In this document: in pieces, positions 17,207-25,092 of the stretch
Layout of the letters: each line of letters begins with the position of its first letter
Position numbering within the stretch: position 1 is the stretch's first letter
DNA from: Neorhizobium sp. SHOUNA12A
GTDB taxonomy: Bacteria; Pseudomonadota; Alphaproteobacteria; Rhizobiales; Rhizobiaceae
Direction: 5' to 3'
DNA length: 64,000 nt
NCBI RefSeq assembly: GCF_023006505.1
Contig: NZ_JALBGV010000014.1
Span: 1-64,000, forward strand
The notes under the pieces: generated by a model
Databases searched by the model: none
Told to the model about the DNA's origin: nothing
The model's input: only the letters and a program-made list of their open reading frames with translations
Program-made: the position numbers and the translations under genes

Positions 17207-19310
17207 CTATTCGGCTGCGTCGGGGTGCTGCTGCTCGTCGAGCTCGTCCTTCTGCGTGGACACATCATCGGCATCATCGGTCAGGAATGCCGGGAGATCG
17301 GGATTCCCGGGCTCGTCGGCACCCTCACTGGAAACCTCGCCGGTTGCGCTGGTCGCTTCGTCGACGGAAGCGACGTCTGTGGCGAGACGGAAAGGCTCGG
17401 GGAGCCAGCCGCTGCCGGTCATCAGCCGTTCGGCCTCGCGGGCCATATCGGCCTTCTTGAGATGGCCGATCAGCTCCGCCGATTGATCGCCTTTGGCCTC
17501 GCGGACCGCCTGCAGAATGCGAGCCTTGGTGACGCGTCCGAGATAGTTGTCGGCCGTCGGCACCCAGCCGGCCTCTACCATGCCGAAGCCGATCGAGCGG
17601 GCCAGGAGATCGGCATGCGCGAGTGCGTTTGTTCCACGGCTCGATGACCGCGTTGATCGACAGCGAGGCGCAATGCGCGAACAGCGCCTGACGACTCACC
17701 TCGTCAAGCGCGATCAGAAACGCCCAGAGGTCGTTCGGGTCCTTGGGAAGATCATGTCCCCAGGCCTCCTGCCGCTGGTCGATTTCCTTGGCCCAAACAG
17801 TGTCGCCAAGCCCGGGGGTCTGGCTGAACCGAGCACTTTGCAATGTCAGTTCCAGGCACGAATCCGAGCCATTGAGATAGAAGGTCTTCAGCACAAAGGC
17901 ATGCAGCACGGCGATAAAGGCCATGAGCGGATCGTTGGCGAGCGCGTTGCGCAACGCGATGGTCCGTGCTGCGGTCAAGTCGAGAACAAGACGATCGGGA
18001 AGCGGCTTGATTGCCTCGTCATCGTCGTCGGCTTGATCGACCACCTCGCTCGGTGCCGCGGCTGCGGCTGCGGACGAGTTGCTGTCTCCACTGCCGTCGG
18101 CATCGCTTGAAGCGAAATCTGCCCGTAGCTCGTCTTCCGGTCGCACGAAACCGCGTTCGATCTTGAGTTCGCCACTGGCGGCGAGCGAGATGAAGACGCC
18201 ACCGCGGAGAACATCTTCAGGGTCGAACACATACGGTCGGTCGTTCAGCCGATCGAATTCGGCGCCAAGCTCTTCGAGCTTCTGTTCAGTTGCCTCCGAA
18301 TAATCGCTGGCCTCGGCATATTCGGCATCGAGCCTGTCGTATTCAGCGCGGATGGCGTCGTGGCGCGCCAGTTCCTCCTCGGTCATCTCGGCCTGGGTGC
18401 CGTAGACGCGGCGAAGGCCGGATGTGTGGCCATACGGGAAGTCGAACGCCGTCTCGACCCATTTCCAGCCCTCGGCCGACCGGATTGCCTCGGCGTCAGC
18501 CTTGAGTTTTTCCGTGGCAAGCCGTTCCAGCAATGCAGGATCCTGCAGCCATCCGCCCTGATCCTGCTCGAACAGGTCGCGCATCACCACACCGCCGGCT
18601 GCTTCGTAGACATCGATGCCGACATAAACGGCGCGACGATCGGCGGCGCGGACCGCGGTTTCCGTCAGCAGGCGTCGGATATAGTAGGGCTCGCGGCTAT
18701 GCGAGCCCGAGATCGCATCCCAGACCTGCTCCTGGCGAAGGTGATCGTCGGCAATCGAAAACGCCGTGATTTGCTCAAGCGTCATCTCGTCTTCGGCATA
18801 GAAATCGAGGAGCCGTGGGGAGACGGACGCAAGCCGCAGGCGCTGTTTAACGGTTGCGACCGAGACGAAGAACCGTGCAGCGATCTCCTCCTCGCCAAGC
18901 CCCTGCTCCCGAAGCGTCTGGAAGGCGCGGAACTGGTCGAGCGGATGCAGGCTGACGCGCTGGACATTCTCTGCAAGCGAGTCCTCGACCTCAAGCGTCT
19001 CGCCGCGGCTGACGATGCAGGGAACGCCTGCGGTTTTTGCCAGCCGCTTCTGGGAAACCAGCCGTTCAAGCGCACGGTAGCGGCGGCCACCGGCGGGAAT
19101 GCGGTAGATGCCAGTCTCGTCGCCGTTCTCGTCAAGCTCAGGACGGACGTTGAGGCTGGTCAGAAGACCGCGATGGGCGATGTCTTCCGCGAGCTCCTCG
19201 ATCGAAACACCGGACTTTATCCTACGGACGTTCTGCTGGCTCAACACCAGTTTGTTGAAGGGAATATCGCGGGCTGCACTGAGGGTGATCTTTTCGATGG
19301 CCTGGGCCAT
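17207..19310 (-). pseudogene. ParB/RepB/Spo0J-like plasmid protein with a C-terminal frameshift
   Basis: ATG 19310 has a GGAGAAACCGAC ribosome site. Residues 17-140 form the ParB N-terminal domain: NKLVLSQQNVRR, a YRIPAGGRRYRAL box (the C-motif GGRRxRA), and EDSLAENVQRVSLHPLDQF. A helix-turn-helix follows (GEEEIAARFFVSVATVKQRL). An acidic, Ala-rich linker lies near residue 425. At about 17640 the frame fails: after EPWNK the sensible continuation ALAHADLLARS, then MVEAGWVPTADNYLGRVTKA, is in another frame that runs to the stop at 17207. The rejoined protein would have about 700 residues. These long ParB-like proteins are not part of ParABS partition; they belong to this plasmid block and may act as nucleases or DNA-binding factors. 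Confidence 0.82.
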
Positions 19311-19786
19311 GTCGGTTTCTCCATGACGGACCGGCCGGAGCCTCTCTCCAACCCTCTCAATCCGTCAGTGCGCCAAGCACAGCCTCTAACTCTGAACCGA
19401 AAGGAGGAAACCGAATGGGCTAAAGCCACCAACTACCCTGAGAGGGGCGCAGCCCCTCTCCCGCCCACGCGGTGCAGAGTGCGGCGACCAGCAAGTGGGT
19501 GAGGTTAGGCGACTGCTTCCGGACAGCCGTAAATTAGCAGAACCCTTTAAAGCTGGACGTGAGCGAACTTCCGGTCCCGAGATCGATCCAGCCAGTGGGT
19601 CCGCCATGGCGAGGGAAACTGAACCGACGGATGAAGCCTCGTCAGAGAGGTCCTTACCCACTTCCTGCGACCTGGCATGATGCTTCTTGCGTAGATTCTC
19701 CACCGGGCGCACACCTTTGCCGACAGGTCCTAGTTGCACGAAGTCTCGGTTTATACCACTGTGTAGCCGTGACGGAGGGTACAGTG
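19311..19786. other. Intergenic region between the plasmid block and the YcaO operon
   Basis: The 476 bp separate divergent genes and should hold both promoters. A 9-bp perfect hairpin (GAGAGGGGC with GCCCCTCTC, 19440-19460, 3-nt loop) is present. No convincing gene was found, and no strict -35/-10 pair could be assigned. Confidence 0.5.
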
Positions 19787-20227
19787 ATGGATCAGAAAAA
19801 GCCGAACCCGATTGATGTACATGTTGGATCAAGGATCCGATTGAGACGGGCCATGCTGAAGATGTCCCAGGAGAAACTGGCCGACGGGCTTGGGATTACC
19901 TTCCAGCAAGTACAGAAATACGAAAAAGGGACCAATCGGGTTGGCGCCAGTCGTCTTCAGATGATTGCAACTATACTGAACGCGCCTGTCGGCTATTTCT
20001 TTGCCGATGCGCCAACCCCGTCATCGGCAACCGATAGCAAGCCTGTCGTGCACGAGGAAGATGCGGTGACCTCCTTTCTGGCAACCCGTGAGGGGGTGGA
20101 ACTCAATCTGGCATTCCAGAGGGTGGCAAATGCGAAGCTGCGCCAAAACATCGTTCAACTGGTCAAATCCTTGGGGCCCCCGTCAGGTCTGGATCGCGAT
20201 CACGCGGATCCGGGCGCAACGCGTTAA
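19787..20227 (+). CDS. Xre/Cro-type helix-turn-helix regulator
   Basis: A 146-residue protein from ATG 19787, with GGAGGGTACAGTG as ribosome site. Residues 11-70 are a Cro/CI helix-turn-helix: RIRLRRAMLKMSQEKLADGL, then GITFQQVQKYEKGTNRVGAS. This form is very common in rhizobia. The C-terminal half is variable and may sense a ligand or partner. Only 12 bp separate it from the next gene, so it is the first gene of the YcaO/TfuA operon and a likely regulator of it. Confidence 0.88.
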   Translation: MDQKKPNPIDVHVGSRIRLRRAMLKMSQEKLADGLGITFQQVQKYEKGTNRVGASRLQMIATILNAPVGYFFADAPTPSSATDSKPVVHEEDAVTSFLATREGVELNLAFQRVANAKLRQNIVQLVKSLGPPSGLDRDHADPGATR

Positions 20228-20239
20228 CGGATCATTCCG

Positions 20240-22051
20240 ATGCTCCGCCTTGTGACATTCGGCGGCCTTTGGCTTGCTGACGAGGAACGAGGGACAGTGC
20301 CACTGCCACAGAAGGCACTGTTCGGCCTCGCCTATATGTTGGCCAGCGATGAATTTGAGCTGCCGCGAGATTATCTGGCGCGGCTGCTTTGGGCAGGCGA
20401 TCAAGACGCAGCCAAGATCAACTTTCGAAAGATGACCGAGCGCGTGCGCAAATGCGCCATGGACGGCTGGCCCGCTCCACTCGATTTCACGGCTTCGACC
20501 GTACAGCGGTCCGCCGAGCCCCTTGAGGCGGACTTCTCCGTCTTCTCCAATGATCTTGAAGCGCTGCCGCGATTGAACGCGATGTCGGAATTGATGACGC
20601 GGCAGTTTATGGACGAAGCCAATTTACCCGTCGGCCTGAAACCATGGGTCGAGAAACAACGGTCGGTCCAGTGGCAACGTTTTCGCGCGGGACTCTTCGA
20701 GGCACAAGCCGCCGCGGCAAGTCGGTCGGAATGGGCCGATGTCAAGGATAGCGCAAAACAACTCCTCGAACACGATCCGGGCGATTCTGCCGTGCGCGAG
20801 GTGCTGCTTGGGGCGCATCGTCATGAAGACCAAATTGGATCCTCTAGATCATCGATCGGTCGAACCGAGTTCACGTTGCCCATGGGGACAGCAATCGTCC
20901 CCCCGATGCCCATGGAACTCCCCCGGCTGGTATTGCTTCCTCCCCAGGAAACAGAGCAAAACTCTGCTTATCCAGCTCGCGCGTTGATGGAAGATATCAC
21001 GATAAGTCTTTGCTCCTTGAGGACGGTGGCGGTCGTTGCTCCGTATACGGCAGCCCGCATCCGGCAGGATGCGGATAAGATGGCCCAGCTGGAGAGACAT
21101 TCCATCTCCTACGTCCTTGACACCAACATCAGCAGCGAAGGCCTCTTCGTACAGATGGTATTCCTTCCCTCGGACAGCGTTTTGTGGGCGGAGCGTTTCC
21201 GCCTCAACGCCAGCTCACTTGCTTCACACCGCAGACAAGTGGCGCAGATGATCGTGATGGCCATCAGCGACCACCTGCAGCGCACCGAAATTGTGCTCGC
21301 TGATTACCGTGCTCATCCGGATGTCTATAGGTCTTATCTTGCAAGTGCCCAGCATCTCAACAAGTTCACGCTCCCTGACGTGCGCCGGGCCAGAAACGCC
21401 TTTCGAGAAACGCTGAGAATGCGCGGGGATTTCGCGCCGGCGTTGGCGGGTTTGTCCCGTACCTACTCCTGGGAATGGGTCTTGACGGCGCGGGGAGAAA
21501 CCCAGCTGCTGGTTCAGGCGGAAGAAACGGCAAGAAAAGCGGTGGCCTTGGAGCCGGAACTGGCATCGGCGCACCGGGAGCTTGGGCTATCGAGGCTTTA
21601 CCGCGGCGATGTCGACGGAAGCCTGGAGGCATTCGATCGGGCGGAGGGATTGAGCCCGCACCTTGCCGACGCAATATGCGGGTATGCCGACGCTTTGGTT
21701 CATGCATCGAAGCCCGCCGATGGGTTGGCGAAGATCAGCAAAGCTATCCGCTTAAATCCGATATGCCCCGACGATTATTTCTGGATTGCGGCCGGGGCCA
21801 GCTATTTCCTGGGTGAATTTCATCAGGCTGTCAGCTACATAGATCAAATGGGGGACTCCTCGTCGGCCCGGAGATTGCTTGCGGCGAGTTATGCTATGGC
21901 CGGCGATACCGCGAAGGCACGCGTCCATCGCCGCAGGGCTCAGGAGCTCAACCCGCAATTCGATCTCGACAAATGGCTTTCCGTGCTTCCGGTGAAAGAA
22001 CAATGGCAGAAGGAACTCTACCGAGAGGGCTTGCTGAAAGCCGGATTTTAG
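20240..22051 (+). CDS. SARP-like/TPR transcriptional regulator
   Basis: A 603-residue soluble protein. Residues 1-100 look like the winged-helix OmpR/SARP-type DNA-binding region (MLRLVTFGGLWLADEERG, then ARLLWAGDQDAAKINFRKM), followed by a BTAD-like helical domain to about residue 200. Residues about 230-360 are a TolB/FlgO-like alpha/beta domain (ISLCSLRTVAVVAPYTAARI, SYVLDTNISSEGLFV). Tetratricopeptide repeats fill about 380-590 (ELASAHRELGLSRLYRGD, SLEAFDRAEGLSPHLADA, KISKAIRLNPICPDDYFW). Regulators of this build often control secondary-metabolite or virulence loci. It lies 31 bp upstream of the small peptide gene, in the same operon. Confidence 0.75.
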   Translation: MLRLVTFGGLWLADEERGTVPLPQKALFGLAYMLASDEFELPRDYLARLLWAGDQDAAKINFRKMTERVRKCAMDGWPAPLDFTASTVQRSAEPLEADFSVFSNDLEALPRLNAMSELMTRQFMDEANLPVGLKPWVEKQRSVQWQRFRAGLFEAQAAAASRSEWADVKDSAKQLLEHDPGDSAVREVLLGAHRHEDQIGSSRSSIGRTEFTLPMGTAIVPPMPMELPRLVLLPPQETEQNSAYPARALMEDITISLCSLRTVAVVAPYTAARIRQDADKMAQLERHSISYVLDTNISSEGLFVQMVFLPSDSVLWAERFRLNASSLASHRRQVAQMIVMAISDHLQRTEIVLADYRAHPDVYRSYLASAQHLNKFTLPDVRRARNAFRETLRMRGDFAPALAGLSRTYSWEWVLTARGETQLLVQAEETARKAVALEPELASAHRELGLSRLYRGDVDGSLEAFDRAEGLSPHLADAICGYADALVHASKPADGLAKISKAIRLNPICPDDYFWIAAGASYFLGEFHQAVSYIDQMGDSSSARRLLAASYAMAGDTAKARVHRRRAQELNPQFDLDKWLSVLPVKEQWQKELYREGLLKAGF

Positions 22052-22082
22052 ATTTTTCGTGCCAACAACCTGAGGGGTAAAT

Positions 22083-22301
22083 ATGGCAAGAGTTGTGATA
22101 ATCGGGCTGCCCGGAGACGATCAGCTTTATCTGGCGGACATCGACGCAGGAACGGTCCTGCCGATGCAGCCGCCCGTTTCCGGACCGCTGGCCGCGGCAA
22201 ACGATCTTAGAAATGCAGGGGGAACAATTGTCAAAGACGTCAACCTGGCGGTTGCAGTCTCCTCCTCCGAACAGGCTTTCTCCGGTGTCTTCGATGGCTA
22301 A
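22083..22301 (+). CDS. 72-residue peptide, candidate RiPP precursor
   Basis: ATG 22083 has a GAGGGG ribosome site 7 nt upstream. The peptide begins MARVVIIGLPGDDQLYLADI and ends AVSSSEQAFSGVFDG. It contains no cysteine; Ser/Thr occur mainly in the last 20 residues, and the middle has the segment LPMQPPVSGPLAAANDLRNA. It lies between the regulator (31 bp) and the YcaO gene (19 bp), the usual place of a precursor in a YcaO cluster. No homologue is recognised. The alternative is that it is a small accessory or leader-binding protein; there is no obvious RRE fold. As a substrate for YcaO/TfuA it would receive backbone thioamides (inference). Confidence 0.6.
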   Translation: MARVVIIGLPGDDQLYLADIDAGTVLPMQPPVSGPLAAANDLRNAGGTIVKDVNLAVAVSSSEQAFSGVFDG

Positions 22302-22320
22302 GCTGCCGACGGCGTAAGCG

Positions 22321-23472
22321 ATGGACCGCATCTGCTTACCCGAGGAGACCTATGAGCGGGTGCGTCCTTTTCTGAAGACGCTTGGAATAACCCGTATCGG
22401 CCGCCAGACCGGACTCGATCATATCGGCATTCCGGTCTGGTGCGCCTATACTCCAAACGCAAAATCGATCGTGGTTGCTCAAGGCAAAGGACTTGCCGAT
22501 GCCGATGCGAGAACATCCGCGGTCATGGAGGCCATAGAGCGGGCGGTCGCTTGCGACCCGTTCCTGTCGATCAGGAATGTCTCCGCGTCTGCTCTTTTGG
22601 ATGCCGACGAGCGTGTCGACCTGCTTGTGCCGTTTCTTGGCCGAAACCAGTCCCCTCCCCGAGCAACCGAAATTATGGCATTTGCGGCGGGAGAAGACCT
22701 CTTCAGTTTTGATCGCGTCTACGTTCCGGCCGAAGCCGTGTCACTCGATCGGACCCTGTCGAACTGCCGATACTGGCAATCTTCGGATGGCCTTGCATCG
22801 GGCAACACATATGACGAGGCAATTTTCCACGGTCTTCTCGAGCGCGTCGAACGCGACGCTCATGTCTTGTGGCAGGTTCTTCCTCAATCCAGTCAGCACT
22901 CCAGGTGTCTGGAACCCGACGCATTCAGCGATGAGGACATTAGGTCCCTCATCGTGAAGATCGAGGATGCGGGCATCCTGCTGCGCATGTTCGACATGAC
23001 AAGCGATATCGGCGTACCGTGTATCGGCGCCTTCCTAGCGGCGAAAGCCGCGCTCGCGTCCCGTGCGCCGCGATATGCCGACGTGACGTTCGGCTGCGGT
23101 GCTCATCCATCCCCCGAACGCGCTGCCATACGCGCGCTGACGGAAGCCGCGCAGTCCCGGGTCACTTATATTAGCGGCGCACGCGATGACGTATTCCATG
23201 AAACCTATCGGCGGCCGCTGCCCGCGCGGTTGCTAAAGTTGTTTTCTGCGGATCCTTCACGCAGCGCGCCTTTGCCCGGTCCAGGCGACCTCGCAGGAAT
23301 CCTGGGGAACTTGGAGCGGTCGGGTATCACGCAAGCAATCGCCGTCCGATTGAGCGAGCCGACATCACCTTTTGCGGTCGTCAAGATATTGGTACCCGGA
23401 CTGGAAAGCCCCGAGGGAGAGCGACGGCACAGATTTGGCGGCAGGGCGATGACAGCATCGTTTACCTTATGA
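22321..23472 (+). CDS. YcaO family ATP-dependent enzyme
   Basis: A 383-residue protein with the YcaO ATP-binding signature: S66xxxE70xxE73R in RTSAVMEAIERAVA, the second box GLASGNTYDEAIFHGLLERV followed by ERDA (residues 158-180), and ALTEAAQSR near residue 270. YcaO enzymes phosphorylate a peptide amide oxygen. With a cyclodehydratase partner they make azolines, and with TfuA they make thioamides. The C-terminus (RAMTASFTL) lacks the Pro-rich PxPxP end of azoline-forming YcaOs, and no E1-like partner is nearby, which supports thioamidation. The 3' end overlaps tfuA by 4 bp. Confidence 0.92.
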   Translation: MDRICLPEETYERVRPFLKTLGITRIGRQTGLDHIGIPVWCAYTPNAKSIVVAQGKGLADADARTSAVMEAIERAVACDPFLSIRNVSASALLDADERVDLLVPFLGRNQSPPRATEIMAFAAGEDLFSFDRVYVPAEAVSLDRTLSNCRYWQSSDGLASGNTYDEAIFHGLLERVERDAHVLWQVLPQSSQHSRCLEPDAFSDEDIRSLIVKIEDAGILLRMFDMTSDIGVPCIGAFLAAKAALASRAPRYADVTFGCGAHPSPERAAIRALTEAAQSRVTYISGARDDVFHETYRRPLPARLLKLFSADPSRSAPLPGPGDLAGILGNLERSGITQAIAVRLSEPTSPFAVVKILVPGLESPEGERRHRFGGRAMTASFTL

Positions 23473-24164
23473 AAGTACTTTTTGTCGGTCCAAGCCTGCC
23501 GGAGGCAGGACGTTTCGTCTCCGACGATATGAGTGTGAGGCCGCCGGCGATGCAGGGAGACGTGCGGCTGGCGGTCGATCAGGGCGCGCGGGCCATCGGA
23601 TTGATCGACGGCGCCTTCGAATATGTCGCCCCCGTCTGGCACAAGGAAATTCTCTACGGTCTCTCGAAAGGCGTGGCGGTCTTTGGAGCGGCGAGCATGG
23701 GTGCCTTGCGAGCGGCAGAGTGTCACGCCTTCGGCATGATCGGCATTGGGGAAATCTTTGCGGCCTATGCGAGCGAAACCCGTGTCGACGATGCGGATGT
23801 CGCACTGCTGCATGGACCGAAAGAGCTTGGATATGTCGCTATCACCATTCCGATGGTCAACGTCGACGCAACGATCGCCGGCTGTTGCACGCGCGGTCTG
23901 ATCTCCGCCCGGGAAGCGCGGCATCTCACGGAAAGCGCGCGATCTTTGTTCTTCAAGGCCCGTAGCTGGAACGCGGTCGTGGCAAACTGCTTGGAGATTG
24001 CGAGTGGGCGCGCCAACGAATTGCTGCGAATTCTTCGCCACAACTATGTGGACCAAAAAAAAGCGGACGCCATGGCCCTGATCGATGCCCTGCGTCACGC
24101 CGACGCCTATTCTCCCCCCACTCACTTTGAATTTAACCGAACATCTCTCTGGCGCGACGACTAG
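23469..24164 (+). CDS. TfuA-like protein
   Basis: A 231-residue protein whose start overlaps the YcaO stop (ATGA). Family motifs: KVLFVGPSLPEAG at the N-terminus, and GAASMGALRAAECHAFGMIG then GEIFAAY at residues 73-100. TfuA was named from the trifolitoxin region of Rhizobium leguminosarum. In the thioamidation of methanogen McrA and in some RiPPs it is the partner that feeds sulfur to YcaO. The overlap implies translational coupling and a complex. No sulfurtransferase gene (such as a ThiI-like one) lies next to it. Confidence 0.92.
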   Translation: MKVLFVGPSLPEAGRFVSDDMSVRPPAMQGDVRLAVDQGARAIGLIDGAFEYVAPVWHKEILYGLSKGVAVFGAASMGALRAAECHAFGMIGIGEIFAAYASETRVDDADVALLHGPKELGYVAITIPMVNVDATIAGCCTRGLISAREARHLTESARSLFFKARSWNAVVANCLEIASGRANELLRILRHNYVDQKKADAMALIDALRHADAYSPPTHFEFNRTSLWRDD

Positions 24165-24253
24165 CGTCATCAGCCATGCGTTGTGTCACGCCGATGTCAC
24201 GCCCGACGCCCTCAAAGAGTTTTAGATTGCCCGCACAGGTTGGGGGTTGGTGC

Positions 24254-24472
24254 ATGGCATGCTCGGATTTGCAAATTGATATGGAAGCAGAACTCGTCGC
24301 TCTGGCGAGGCTGGTGATCTACGCGAGAGAGATCGCAAAGGGCCTCAAATCGATCGAGGTCGAGGCTGGACTTTCCGTGACGCTTGAAGCGATCACCAAG
24401 GAGCTTACCGGTGATCTGGATGTTACGGCGGCCAAGCACTCACGCAAAACACCAAGTCAAACCTATCAATAG
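24254..24472 (+). CDS. Small hypothetical protein downstream of tfuA
   Basis: 72 residues from ATG 24254, or possibly from 24176 in the same frame. It is helical (EAELVALARLVIYAREIAKG, then KSIEVEAGLSVTLEAITKEL), soluble and contains one Cys. It follows tfuA by 89 bp on the same strand. No family is recognised; it may belong to the same cluster. Confidence 0.45.
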   Translation: MACSDLQIDMEAELVALARLVIYAREIAKGLKSIEVEAGLSVTLEAITKELTGDLDVTAAKHSRKTPSQTYQ

Positions 24473-24539
24473 GCGGGAACCGCGATCGGATAGTGGGCGA
24501 CGGTTGATGTCGCTGAACGGTGCAGTGGGGGCGGCACGA

Positions 24540-24576
24540 AGGGCTCGACGGGCGGTATGGAAGCACGTCGAGCCCT
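24540..24576. repeat. Inverted repeat in the gap after the YcaO cluster
   Basis: AGGGCTCGACG (24540-24550) is inverted perfectly at 24566-24576 with a 15-nt loop. GCAGTGGGGG occurs on both sides. The purpose is unknown. The surrounding stretch 24473-24812 holds no gene that I can support. Confidence 0.5.
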
Positions 24577-24812
24577 CGCCGCAGTGGGGGTAACCGCTGG
24601 GGCGGCCCTGCGGCAGTGGAACCTCCATACAGCTGTCGCTGTCGTCCAGTTCAATCAGGAAATGTAGCGTATCTTCGGCAAATTTCCACCGCAACCGACG
24701 AGTTACTGGGACAACTTTTGCAGGTGCATCATCTTGTCGCCGCGCCGGATCAATGCGCCAGCAGAATGCCTTCAAAATTAAATGGATTTTGGACAAATCG
24801 GATAAGACTGGC

Positions 24813-25022
24813 ATGAAAGCGAGACTGTCAAAAACTGCTTCTGCTGAAGAAAATATATCGATCTTCGGAGTTCCAACCGCCCGCAATAACACGTCGGCCA
24901 TGAGCCTGCGCGGTCCACGGCCGTGGGTTCAACTTGACCGCAGAACGGTTGCTGTTTCTCTAGCCCTTCTGAGTGCGCTTTGGATATTGGGGGCGGCGAT
25001 CCTTGTCTATCTACTGACATAG
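24813..25022 (+). CDS. Possible small tail-anchored membrane protein
   Basis: A frame of 69 codons whose last 25 form one hydrophobic helix (TVAVSLALLSALWILGAAIL, then VYLLT). A shorter version from ATG 24900 is possible. There is no clear ribosome site, and an overlapping minus-strand frame (24440-24901) also looks partly protein-like, so the assignment is weak. Confidence 0.3.
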   Translation: MKARLSKTASAEENISIFGVPTARNNTSAMSLRGPRPWVQLDRRTVAVSLALLSALWILGAAILVYLLT

Positions 25023-25092
25023 AGCGTTGGTTGGTCCGAACTTCCTGGATATCCAGCTTGATTCCGGATCACCACCCGTTGTTCCACCTTGT

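Noticed and set aside
24440..24901. Minus-strand ORF of 153 codons after the YcaO cluster
   Set aside because: Some stretches (RLRWKFAEDTLHFLIELDDS) look real, but there is no ribosome site and no family, and it overlaps other small ORFs. It may be a gene fragment; not called.
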